A stretch of 35,786 bases of DNA, taken from the NCBI GenBank assembly GCA_017540225.1, contig JAFYBM010000169.1:1-35786 (forward strand), read 5' to 3'. Position 1 is the first letter of the stretch, and each line of letters begins with the position of its first letter. The DNA is from Oscillospiraceae bacterium. GTDB taxonomy: Bacteria; Bacillota; Clostridia; Oscillospirales; Ruminococcaceae. A program made the translations under genes and the position numbers. The notes under the pieces were generated by a model. That model saw only the letters and a list, made by a program, of their open reading frames with translations, was not told where the DNA came from and ran no database searches. Shown here piece by piece: positions 23,559 to 33,532 of this stretch.

Positions 23559-24245
23559 TTATTTTGTTTTTTTCTTGGCGCGGAAATATGCTGCCAGAAG
23601 GCCGACCGTCAGGCCGGCGGCGGCTGCGCTGAGTGCCAGTGCAGTTCTGGGCAGCTCCAGTTTGCGGCCGCGGGCTTTCAGAACGACCTTCGGTTTTTCA
23701 TCCGGCCAGCCGTGCGGGAAAGCGATATTATGGCGCTGCGCATGACCCGTATCCGGCTCATCCGGTATGAGCGCTTCGCAGCGTGACATATCCATATCAT
23801 GAATGCCGGTGATCGTACAGACCGCACCGGCCGCGACAAACCGCAGCGTCAGTGCAGAAGCAGCCTGCGGCGCCGTAAACGGAATTGCAAACAGAAGCCA
23901 GTGATTTTTCTGCATAACCGGCCGGATCTTTCCGCGGTTCAGCGGGAAGCGCAGCCGCTCCTCCCATTCATCGCCGTAGATTTCCAGCATACAGACCTCA
24001 TCTTTGCGGCTGTTTTCACCGCCGTTCAGCCAGAAGCAGAAGCGGTATTCAGAGCCGGATTCCAGCCAGCCGGCCTCGGTCGGGATTTTCGTTGTAATGG
24101 CAGTCCAGCTGTTGCCCCAGTCTCCGAGCTGCCATGCGTCAGAGGTTCTTCCGGCATAGTCCTGTACCTGAATCTGCGATGCAATATTGCTGGAAATCAT
24201 ATTATCCGGTTCCCAGCTTTCCGGACAGAAAAACAGATCAGTCAT
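23559..24245 (-). CDS. Protein with sortase-like C-terminal tail but no signal peptide
   Basis: 228 aa of unknown function. The N-terminal about 155 residues are rich in Trp and aromatic residues and look like a beta-sandwich (possibly ligand or carbohydrate binding; inference). A spacer follows, then LPRTA at 198-202, a hydrophobic helix (about 202-220) and a basic tail RAKKKTK. This is the layout of a cell-wall sorting signal, but the N-terminus has no signal peptide, so it may instead be a tail-anchored membrane protein facing the cytoplasm. It has its own promoter and lies upstream of ychF. Confidence 0.7.
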   Translation of the reverse strand: MTDLFFCPESWEPDNMISSNIASQIQVQDYAGRTSDAWQLGDWGNSWTAITTKIPTEAGWLESGSEYRFCFWLNGGENSRKDEVCMLEIYGDEWEERLRFPLNRGKIRPVMQKNHWLLFAIPFTAPQAASALTLRFVAAGAVCTITGIHDMDMSRCEALIPDEPDTGHAQRHNIAFPHGWPDEKPKVVLKARGRKLELPRTALALSAAAAGLTVGLLAAYFRAKKKTK

Positions 24246-24279
24246 GCTTCAGCCCGCCTTTCGTTGTATAATATCTATT

Positions 24280-24308
24280 ATTGTATCACAAATCGCCCCT
24301 TATGTCAA
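24280..24308 (-). promoter_or_regulatory. Promoter of the sortase-tail gene and ychF
   Basis: On the - strand TTGACA (24308-24303), a 17-bp spacer and TACAAT (24285-24280). Confidence 0.82.
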
Positions 24309-24416
24309 TCCCGCGTGCATTCCGCGCAGCACGGAACATCGTGTCGGGAGAAGGAAAATGATCGTGAAGAAAGCAGAAAGCAGAGCGCCGCTGCCGTGCG
24401 AAACGCATATGAGTGC

Positions 24417-24445
24417 TTGACAGCAGCGGAGAAATATGGTATGAT
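24417..24445 (+). promoter_or_regulatory. Promoter of uppP
   Basis: TTGACA at 24417-24422, a 17-bp spacer and TATGAT at 24440-24445, 35 bp before the uppP start. It may also serve the genes that follow, since no terminator is seen up to the right edge. Confidence 0.85.
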
Positions 24446-24480
24446 AAAGAAGTATACTTATAAATAAGCGGAGGCAATAT

Positions 24481-25308
24481 ATGACCATTTTTGACGCGAT
24501 TTTTCAGGCAATTATTCAGGGCTTGACCGAGTTTCTGCCGGTTTCAAGCTCCGGTCACCTCAAGCTGTATCAGGCTATTACCGGCCAGACGGTTGAGGAG
24601 GGTACATTTCTGCTCGTGATCCTGCATCTCGGTACGCTGGTTGCGGTCTGCATCGCCTTCTGGGATACGATCTGGGCGCTCATCAAAGAATTTTTCGCCA
24701 TGGTAAAAGACATATTCACGGGAAAATTCAAGTGGAAAACAATGAATCCGGAACGCCGCATGATTATCATGCTGGTGATCTCGCTCGCATTGCTCGTACC
24801 GTTCTATCTCATCAAGGATGTCTTTGAGAACATCTCATTGCCGGTTCTGGGACTTTGCTTCCTATTTACATCGGTCGAGCTGTTTTTCGCAAGCCGCATC
24901 CGCAGCGGCAAGAAAACTGCCGGTGATATTACGGTTCCGGATGCTGTTGTAATCGGCCTGTTCCAGTGTGCAGCGCTGTTTCCGGGTGTTTCGCGCTCCG
25001 GCTCGACAATTTCCGGCGGCCTTTTCCGCGGACTGGAAAAGGAAACGGCAGTGCGCTATTCGTTTATCCTCGGCATTCCGGCCATTCTCGGCGGATGTCT
25101 GGTTGAACTGAAGGATCTGCTCGAAGGTACGATCGAAGTCAATATCGGCGCTGCGGCAATCGGCTTTGTGGTTGCGGCTGTGGTCGGCATTCTTGCGATC
25201 AAGCTGGTGCAATGGCTGATCCGCTCCGATAATTTCATCGTATTCTCGATCTATACGTTCCTTGTCAGTATCGGCACATTTGTATACTATTTCGGATTTG
25301 CGCGATAA
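24481..25308 (+). CDS. uppP: Undecaprenyl-diphosphatase (BacA family)
   Basis: 275 aa integral membrane enzyme that recycles undecaprenyl pyrophosphate, the lipid carrier of cell-wall synthesis, and can give bacitracin resistance. Family motif one, TEFLPVSSSGH, places the catalytic E17 and H26. Motif two, PGVSRSGST, has R172. Seven or eight hydrophobic helices, normal length. GGAGG precedes ATG 24481. It lies 33 nt before ftsK. Confidence 0.96.
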   Translation: MTIFDAIFQAIIQGLTEFLPVSSSGHLKLYQAITGQTVEEGTFLLVILHLGTLVAVCIAFWDTIWALIKEFFAMVKDIFTGKFKWKTMNPERRMIIMLVISLALLVPFYLIKDVFENISLPVLGLCFLFTSVELFFASRIRSGKKTAGDITVPDAVVIGLFQCAALFPGVSRSGSTISGGLFRGLEKETAVRYSFILGIPAILGGCLVELKDLLEGTIEVNIGAAAIGFVVAAVVGILAIKLVQWLIRSDNFIVFSIYTFLVSIGTFVYYFGFAR

Positions 25309-25341
25309 TCCGCAGATCATACAAAAAGAAAGGCAGACAAC

Positions 25342-28083
25342 ATGGCACAGAAAAAAGCAGCCGGAAAGACCGGCGCAAAGAAAAAAGCTGCTCCGGCACC
25401 TGCCCGTCAGAAGTCCCCTGCCCGCCGCTATGCTTCGGGCGGTTCCGCGGCAAAATCTGCCCGTCCCGCGCCCAAGCAGCAGAATCCGCAGCTCCATTCC
25501 GTACTGATGATCGCGGCCGGCGTGCTGATTGCTGCATTTGCCTTTGTTCCGGGTACACGGGCATGGGCGGTGATGCAGAATCTGCTGCGCGGAATGTTCG
25601 GCATCGGTGTCGCACTGGTTCCGATCATCCTGATCGTGACCGGCTGGCTCATCGGACAGGAGCGCAGCCAGAAGGCAAGTGCGCGTGCAGTATGGGGCAT
25701 TCTCCTGACCCTCGCGGCCAGTGCGCTGGTGCAGGTATTCCTCGGGGATGATCTGCTGGCAGTGCAGCCGGAGGATGTGCAGGTCAGCCGGTTTACGGCA
25801 GCCGTCAAAGTTCTCTGGGAGAACGGCAAGGAGCTGCGCGGCGGCGGCCTGATCTCCGGCATCCTTGTCGTACCGCTGGTCGCGGCATTTGATGTCACCG
25901 GTGCGCGCATCGTCATCACGCTGATCGTAATCGTTCTGCTGATGTTGCTGACAAACCGCGGCATCGTCGAAATGCTGCAAATCATTACCAAGCCGTTCGT
26001 CTGGATCTGGCACGGCATCGAAGATGCAGCAACACGGGGCTATGAGGGAATCCGCAGCGACTTCTATGAAGACGGCGATGACGAATATGACGATGAAGAT
26101 GAGGATGAAGATGCGGAAGAACCCGATGAGGAGCCGGAACGCGCTGAAACCGAGCAGAAATATATCCGCGGCAGCAAACGGAAGCAGCTTCCGCTGAAGG
26201 ACGAAGAAGAACCGGAGGAGGAGCCGCTCCCGAAAACACCGCGCCGGAAGCGCCGTGAAGAAGAAAAACAAATGGAGGAGGTCGCGTTCTTCCTCGGCGG
26301 AGACACCGATGCGCCGCAGCCCGATGAGCTGCACAATATCGACGTCGATGTTCCGATTTATGACCATAACGATCCGGTGCCGGAGGAGCAGATGAACCGC
26401 CTGACACCGGAGCATCAGAGCGGCGTGGAAAGCATCAAGGATTCGCTTGATGACGATGCACAGTTCCAGTCGCTCGTGGAGGAGGCCGCCAAGGAATCGG
26501 ACGAGCAGGCAAACCGTTTGCCGTGGCTTGACCGCTCCGATGCAAAGGAGGATCCTTCGGATGAATCCAAATATGAGGAGGAGCCGGAGATTCCCTATAT
26601 CGCACCACGGCTCGATCTTCTGAATATGACGGACAATTCTGCAAATGATGCGGATAAATCCATGGAGCTGCGCGAGAAGGGCAAGCTGCTGGTCGATACG
26701 CTCGCCAGCTTCGGCGTCAGTGTCCGCATTACCGGCATCCGCCGCGGCCCGACTGTCACGCGCTATGAAATCCAGCCGGCAGCCGGTGTCAAAATCGCAA
26801 AAATCACCGCACTGGCGGATGACATCGGACTGAATCTCGGCGGAAAATCTGTCCGTATTGAAGCACCGATCCCCGGCAAGCCTGCCGTCGGCGTGGAAGT
26901 TCCGAATAATCACAAGGATACCGTCACGCTGCGTGAGCTGCTCGAAACACCGGATTTTCAGGAATCCAAGAGCAAGCTGACCTTTGCGGTCGGCAAGGAC
27001 ATTGACGGCCATGTGATCCTCGGTGATATTGCAAAAATGCCGCATATGATTATTGCAGGCACGACCGGCTCCGGCAAATCGGTCTGCACGAATTCGATCA
27101 TCATGAGCATTCTGTTCCATGCCTCGCCCGATGAGGTGCGGCTGATCCTGATCGACCCGAAGGTTGTCGAATTTCAGCCCTATGACGGCATCCCGCATCT
27201 GCTGATTCCGGTTATCACGCAGCCGCAGAAGGCGGCCGGCGCCCTGAACTGGGCAGTGCTCGAAATGGAGCGCCGCTATATGCTCTGCGCAACCTACGGC
27301 GTGCGTGATCTCAAGGGCTACAACGCAATTGCGGAGAACAATCCGGAGCTGAAACGGCTCCCGCAGATCGTGATTATCATTGATGAGTTTGCCGATCTGA
27401 TGATGTCGAGCGGCAAGGAGGTCGAGGCGGCGGTCATCCGCATCGCCCAGAAGGCGCGTGCAGCCGGTATTCACCTGATTATCGCAACGCAGCGTCCGAC
27501 TGTCGATGTCATCACCGGCCTGATTAAGTCCAATGTGCCGAGCAGAATCGGCATGAGCGTGAAATCGGCTGTCGATTCGCGCACGATTCTGGATTCTGCC
27601 GGTGCGGAAACGCTGCTCGGAAACGGCGACCTGCTGTTCTATCCGAACGGATGGCGCGAACCGAAGCGCGTACAGGGCTGCTTTGTCTCGGATAAGGAGG
27701 TTGAGGCGGTCACGTCCTTCCTGAAATCCGGCGGCGTATCGGAATATGATACGGAAATCATGGATGCAGTGGAGCAGGCGATTCCGGCTGCAAAGGGTGA
27801 AAAAACTTCCGGTGACGATGATCTCGGTGAGCTGACCGGTGAGGAGGCACTGATCCTGCGTGCTGCGGAGGTTGCGGTTGATGCAGGACAGATCTCGACA
27901 ACAGCCCTGCAGCGGCGTCTGAAGCTCGGCTATGCCAAGGCGGCGCGCATTGTGGATGAAATGGAGGAGCGCGGGATCATCGGGCCCTCGGAGGGCGCAA
28001 AGCCCCGCAAGGTCATCATGACCCCGCAGGAGCTGACCGAATGGAAACTGCGCGTAGCTTCAAAGGGAAATAAGGTCGAGTAA
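25342..28083 (+). CDS. ftsK: FtsK/SpoIIIE DNA translocase
   Basis: 913 aa. A basic Lys/Ala/Pro N-terminus (1-47) is followed by about four membrane helices (about 51-70, 80-104, 114-132, 170-203), an acidic Asp/Glu-rich linker (about 240-440), a RecA-like motor and a C-terminal gamma winged helix (about 835-905) that reads DNA polarity. Walker A GTTGSGKS is at 573-580 and Walker B lies in IVIIIDEFADL. It pumps chromosome DNA through the division or sporulation septum. Sequence alone does not separate the FtsK role from the SpoIIIE role; no spore genes are nearby. Confidence 0.96.
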   Translation: MAQKKAAGKTGAKKKAAPAPARQKSPARRYASGGSAAKSARPAPKQQNPQLHSVLMIAAGVLIAAFAFVPGTRAWAVMQNLLRGMFGIGVALVPIILIVTGWLIGQERSQKASARAVWGILLTLAASALVQVFLGDDLLAVQPEDVQVSRFTAAVKVLWENGKELRGGGLISGILVVPLVAAFDVTGARIVITLIVIVLLMLLTNRGIVEMLQIITKPFVWIWHGIEDAATRGYEGIRSDFYEDGDDEYDDEDEDEDAEEPDEEPERAETEQKYIRGSKRKQLPLKDEEEPEEEPLPKTPRRKRREEEKQMEEVAFFLGGDTDAPQPDELHNIDVDVPIYDHNDPVPEEQMNRLTPEHQSGVESIKDSLDDDAQFQSLVEEAAKESDEQANRLPWLDRSDAKEDPSDESKYEEEPEIPYIAPRLDLLNMTDNSANDADKSMELREKGKLLVDTLASFGVSVRITGIRRGPTVTRYEIQPAAGVKIAKITALADDIGLNLGGKSVRIEAPIPGKPAVGVEVPNNHKDTVTLRELLETPDFQESKSKLTFAVGKDIDGHVILGDIAKMPHMIIAGTTGSGKSVCTNSIIMSILFHASPDEVRLILIDPKVVEFQPYDGIPHLLIPVITQPQKAAGALNWAVLEMERRYMLCATYGVRDLKGYNAIAENNPELKRLPQIVIIIDEFADLMMSSGKEVEAAVIRIAQKARAAGIHLIIATQRPTVDVITGLIKSNVPSRIGMSVKSAVDSRTILDSAGAETLLGNGDLLFYPNGWREPKRVQGCFVSDKEVEAVTSFLKSGGVSEYDTEIMDAVEQAIPAAKGEKTSGDDDLGELTGEEALILRAAEVAVDAGQISTTALQRRLKLGYAKAARIVDEMEERGIIGPSEGAKPRKVIMTPQELTEWKLRVASKGNKVE

Positions 28084-28110
28084 CAGAAAAAGCGTTCGGG
28101 AGCGAGAATT

Positions 28111-28611
28111 ATGCGAAAAGCACTTCTGGTGATTGATATGCAGGAGGCTGTTGTCGGACAGCATCACGCGGATTTCTTCCGGTATGACAGTGATCTTCTG
28201 GAACGGGTGAATGCAGTCATTCGCAGCACCGACGCAGATACCGTCATCTATATCAAAAATCTGATGAAGTATAATCTCATCAATAAACTTGCGCCGGTAA
28301 AGGTGTTTGCAGGGACACCCGCAGCAGAGCTTGCAGCGGATCTGCAAATCGTTTCGGAGCATATTTTCTCCAAATTTGCCGGCGACGCCTTTTCCGATGC
28401 GGATTTTTCCGCGTTTGTCAAGCGCAGCGGAATCGACACGGTTGAGCTGATCGGCGCAGACGGCGGCGGATGTGTTTCTCTGACCGCGCTGGGCGCAGTC
28501 AGAAACGGATACAGCGTCATCCTGAATACGTCTGCGATCGGCACGATGTTTGAATCGAAAAAAGAGAAATATTATGAAGAACTGAAAAAACTCGGTGCTG
28601 TGTTTGTTTAG
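28111..28611 (+). CDS. Isochorismatase-superfamily cysteine hydrolase
   Basis: 166 aa. The catalytic triad of the family is visible: D9 in VIDMQ, K88 in SKFAG and the nucleophile C121 in GADGGGCVSLTA. The superfamily contains nicotinamidases and isochorismatases. The DxHxxxxH metal motif of classical nicotinamidases is not present after D9, so the substrate is open. GGGAG precedes ATG 28111, 27 nt after ftsK, and kptA follows 28 nt downstream. Confidence 0.85.
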   Translation: MRKALLVIDMQEAVVGQHHADFFRYDSDLLERVNAVIRSTDADTVIYIKNLMKYNLINKLAPVKVFAGTPAAELAADLQIVSEHIFSKFAGDAFSDADFSAFVKRSGIDTVELIGADGGGCVSLTALGAVRNGYSVILNTSAIGTMFESKKEKYYEELKKLGAVFV

Positions 28612-28639
28612 AGGCGGAATATTGAAAAAGGAATCATCC

Positions 28640-29227
28640 ATGAACAAGAAATCCATGACGCAGACAAGCAAATTTCTTTCGCTTGTGCTGCGGCATCAGC
28701 CGGAGGCGGCCGGTATTACACTGGACTCACACGGCTGGGCAGATGTTCCGGCACTGCTCGGCGGCATGACCGCGGCGGGGTGTCCGGTTGATACGGCGCT
28801 GCTGGAGGAGATTGTCCGCACGGACGAAAAGCAGCGCTATTCATTCAACGCGGAACATACGAAAATCCGTGCAAATCAGGGACATTCCGTGAAGGTCGAT
28901 CTGAATCTCAGGCCGGTTGCGCCGCCGGAGTTTCTCTGGCACGGCACGGCTTCCCGCTTTCTCGACAGCATTCTGCGCGAGGGACTGAAACCGATGTCAC
29001 GGCAGTATGTGCATCTTTCGCCGGATACCGGAACGGCGGAAAAGGTCGGCAGCAGGCACGGCAGACCCGTCATCCTGCAAATTGCCGCACAGCAGATGGC
29101 ACAGGACGGTTATTTGTTCTATCAGGCTGAAAACGGTGTCTGGCTGACAGATACGGTGCCGCCGCAATACATCATGAACGGATGTGAATTGCGGCGGGAA
29201 TCATCATCTGATGATGAAAGAAGGTGA
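28640..29227 (+). CDS. kptA: RNA 2'-phosphotransferase (KptA/Tpt1 family)
   Basis: 195 aa. Tpt1/KptA transfers an internal RNA 2'-phosphate to NAD, giving ADP-ribose 1''-2''-cyclic phosphate and nicotinamide. The expected Arg-His-Arg-Arg set is R18, H19 (LRHQP), R66 (QRYSF) and R113 (ILREGL). The WHGT segment at 100-103 and GRPVIL also fit. In fungi it finishes tRNA splicing; bacteria lack that pathway, so the natural RNA substrate is unknown. ATG 28640 follows AAAGGA. The stop lies 6 nt before the next start. Confidence 0.92.
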   Translation: MNKKSMTQTSKFLSLVLRHQPEAAGITLDSHGWADVPALLGGMTAAGCPVDTALLEEIVRTDEKQRYSFNAEHTKIRANQGHSVKVDLNLRPVAPPEFLWHGTASRFLDSILREGLKPMSRQYVHLSPDTGTAEKVGSRHGRPVILQIAAQQMAQDGYLFYQAENGVWLTDTVPPQYIMNGCELRRESSSDDERR

Positions 29228-29233
29228 CAGACC

Positions 29234-31120
<1,887 letters not shown>

Positions 31121-31124
31121 ACCT

Positions 31125-31754
31125 ATGAAACACAAATGCTTTGCAGGAATGCTGGCGCTGCTGATGAGCCTGTCGCTGCTTTCCTGCGGTGCAGAGCGGC
31201 CGCCGGCTCTGAGTGTGGATACAGAATCGCGCCTGAAAACGGTTGCCATGCTGCCCGCTACCCGTATTCCGGAAACCGGCTGGGATGAGGACAGCATCGC
31301 ATATACTATTTATATCAACGGCAGTCAGCACCGGTTCCCGACAACACTGAGTCAGTGCGGCAGTCTGTTCACGATTGCCGATGACAGCGCATTCTCCTTT
31401 TCCGATGACGGCATTGTGACGGGGCATCTGCTCTACGAAGGCTGCATGGTCGGCTCCGTGAAGCTGAAAAACTGCGCTTCCGAATCTGCAATGTATGACG
31501 GTACTATCAAATCGCTGACCTTTACGGCACCGAATGCCGGCGACGGCAATATTTATCCGAGTATGTACCCGATCTCGATCAATCATGTGACAATCGGCTC
31601 GACCGCTGAAGAAATCAGCAATCTGCTCGGATTTGATGTTCCTGCAGGCGGTACGATCAATGTGGCGGAAACGATCGGGCGCTATCAGATCATCCTGAAA
31701 GGCAATGCCGAAAAGGGTGTCACGGAAATTATCCTGATAGATCAGAATTCCTGA
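31125..31754 (+). CDS. Lipoprotein, function unknown
   Basis: 209 aa. The signal peptide ends in a lipobox LLSC with the lipidated Cys at C21. The mature part is a beta-rich domain of about 185 residues, with no family recognised. GGAGG overlaps the stop of the YgiQ gene and gives ATG 31125. It sits among radical SAM and flavoprotein genes without an obvious link. Confidence 0.8.
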   Translation: MKHKCFAGMLALLMSLSLLSCGAERPPALSVDTESRLKTVAMLPATRIPETGWDEDSIAYTIYINGSQHRFPTTLSQCGSLFTIADDSAFSFSDDGIVTGHLLYEGCMVGSVKLKNCASESAMYDGTIKSLTFTAPNAGDGNIYPSMYPISINHVTIGSTAEEISNLLGFDVPAGGTINVAETIGRYQIILKGNAEKGVTEIILIDQNS

Positions 31755-31774
31755 GAAAAGTGCAGGTGAATCAT

Positions 31775-31999
31775 ATGACTATGATCCTTGATCGCTTTGA
31801 GGGCGATTATGCCGTCCTTGAGATGACGGCTGAAACGGGCGAAATCCTCTATAAGAATCTGCCTGCCGACTGGCTTCCGGAGGATGCCGCTGAGGGCGAT
31901 GTGATCGTCAAGGCGGACGGCAGATATGTCATTGACTCCTATGAAACCGAAAAGCGCCGCGCCAAAGCCGCCGCAAAGCTCGCTGCGGCACAGTCCTGA
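31775..31999 (+). CDS. DUF3006-type small protein
   Basis: 74 aa. MILDRFEGDYAVLEM followed by an acidic loop and VIVKADGRYVID fits the DUF3006 family, a small beta-barrel-like domain of unknown function. An Ala/Lys-rich helix ends the protein. ATG 31775 follows AGGTG; a GTG five codons earlier is possible. The stop lies one base before the flavoprotein start. Confidence 0.8.
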   Translation: MTMILDRFEGDYAVLEMTAETGEILYKNLPADWLPEDAAEGDVIVKADGRYVIDSYETEKRRAKAAAKLAAAQS

Positions 32000-32000
32000 A

Positions 32001-33239
32001 ATGCGAATCGTTATCATCGGCGGCGGTGCGGCAGGGCTTTTTGCTGCCGTAAATGCGGCGCGCAGCGGCAGAGAAGTACTGCTGCTGGACGGCAATGACC
32101 GCCTCGGTCACAAGCTCTCCATTACCGGAAAGGGCCGCTGCAATGTGACAAATGCCTGCGATATGGATACGCTGATGCAGAATATTCCGCGGAATCCGCG
32201 GTTTCTGTATTCGGCGTTCTCGCGCTGTTCTCCTGCCGATGTCATGGCGTTTTTTGAGGCGGAGGGGGTTCCGCTGAAAACGGAGCGCGGCCGCAGGGTC
32301 TTTCCGCAGAGCGACAGGGCACAGGATATTGTGCAGGCACTGATCCGTGCGGCAAAGCGTGCAGGCGCAGAGCTGCGCGTCAATGCGCGTGTCAGAAAGC
32401 TCGTGCTGGCAGACGGAATCTGCCGCGGCGTACAGCTTGCAGACGGAGAGATCATCGAAGCGGATGCGGTTCTGCTTGCCACGGGCGGCATGAGCTATCC
32501 GCGGACAGGCTCCCGCGGCGACGGCTACCGGCTCGCGGAACAGGCCGGACACCGCATCATTCCGCCGCAGCCCTCGCTGATCCCGCTGGAAACCGCCGAG
32601 CATGACCCGCAGGAAATGCAGGGGCTTTCGCTCAAAAATGTCACACTGACGGTCACACGGGGCAAAAAGACTCTGTTTTCGGATATGGGCGAGATGCTGT
32701 TCACGCATTTCGGTGTATCGGGACCGCTGGTGCTTTCGGCGAGCTGCCTGATGGATGCGGACAAGCTGCCGGAAACCGTTTTGCAGATCAATATGAAGCC
32801 GGCGCTGACACCGGAGCAGCTCGATGCCCGTATTCTGCGGGATTTCAGCGAGGTGCCGAACCGCGCAGCCGGCAATATTCTCCGCGGGCTGCTGCCTGCT
32901 TCGATGGTGCCGGTCATGCTGCGCCGTGCAGGAATACCGCCGGAGAAAAAAGCACATGATATAACCAGAGCCGAGCGCCTGACGCTCTGCAATGCGATAC
33001 AGAAATTTGAGCTGCACCCGACCGCAATGCGCCCGATCAGCGAGGCGATTATCACGCGGGGCGGCGTATGCGTGAAGGAAATCAACCCGAACACAATGGA
33101 ATCAAAGCTGATGCGCGGGCTTTATTTTGCCGGCGAAGTGATCGACGTGGATGCGTTCACGGGCGGCTACAATCTGCAAATCGCCTTCGCAACGGCGTAT
33201 GCGGCGGCCGCTTCTGTTGGGGGTGACAGCGATGCGTGA
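32001..33239 (+). CDS. HI0933/BaiN-family flavoprotein oxidoreductase
   Basis: 412 aa. The N-terminal FAD-binding GGGAAGLFAA motif (about 7-16) and the family signature LGHKLSITGKGRCNVTNA (about 35-52) are present, as is the C-terminal GEVIDVDAFTGGYNLQIAFATAYA segment. Members are NAD(P)/FAD-dependent; one, BaiN, was described in bile-acid dehydroxylation, but most have no known substrate and no bile genes are near. ATG 32001 directly follows the DUF3006 stop, so translation is coupled. Confidence 0.9.
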   Translation: MRIVIIGGGAAGLFAAVNAARSGREVLLLDGNDRLGHKLSITGKGRCNVTNACDMDTLMQNIPRNPRFLYSAFSRCSPADVMAFFEAEGVPLKTERGRRVFPQSDRAQDIVQALIRAAKRAGAELRVNARVRKLVLADGICRGVQLADGEIIEADAVLLATGGMSYPRTGSRGDGYRLAEQAGHRIIPPQPSLIPLETAEHDPQEMQGLSLKNVTLTVTRGKKTLFSDMGEMLFTHFGVSGPLVLSASCLMDADKLPETVLQINMKPALTPEQLDARILRDFSEVPNRAAGNILRGLLPASMVPVMLRRAGIPPEKKAHDITRAERLTLCNAIQKFELHPTAMRPISEAIITRGGVCVKEINPNTMESKLMRGLYFAGEVIDVDAFTGGYNLQIAFATAYAAAASVGGDSDA

Positions 33240-33513
33240 TTATATTGTATTTATATTAGCGGGATTGTTCGCGCTGTTCCTGGCATTCATTTTCGATGAA
33301 ACGATGCAGCAGGCCGTATTTCAAAAGGCTGAACTGTTTGCTTACGCCTATCTGGGAATGTACGCTTTGTGTCTGGCGGCTGCTGCCGTGACGGTTCTGG
33401 TCCGGAAATACAGGCAGAGCGGGAACCCGAAGAAGGCTTCCAATCTCAAAATCATGGCCGTGACAGGCTGTGTGCTGCTTGGATTGTACTTTGCTGTACT
33501 CTGGATTCTATGA
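33232..33513 (+). CDS. Small membrane protein, function unknown
   Basis: 93 aa with three hydrophobic helices (about 4-20, 39-57 and 74-92) joined by a short basic loop ([11 protein letters not shown]). No family recognised. It overlaps the flavoprotein end by 8 nt and lies 19 nt before uvrA, so it is likely part of the same transcript. Confidence 0.72.
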   Translation: MRDYIVFILAGLFALFLAFIFDETMQQAVFQKAELFAYAYLGMYALCLAAAAVTVLVRKYRQSGNPKKASNLKIMAVTGCVLLGLYFAVLWIL

Positions 33514-33532
33514 AACAGAAAGAAAGGTTTTC

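Noticed and set aside
24862..27474. An 870-codon open frame antisense to uppP and ftsK
   Set aside because: It lies opposite two clearly real genes, is rich in Cys, His and Arg as expected for the reverse frame of GC-biased codons, and has no recognisable domain.
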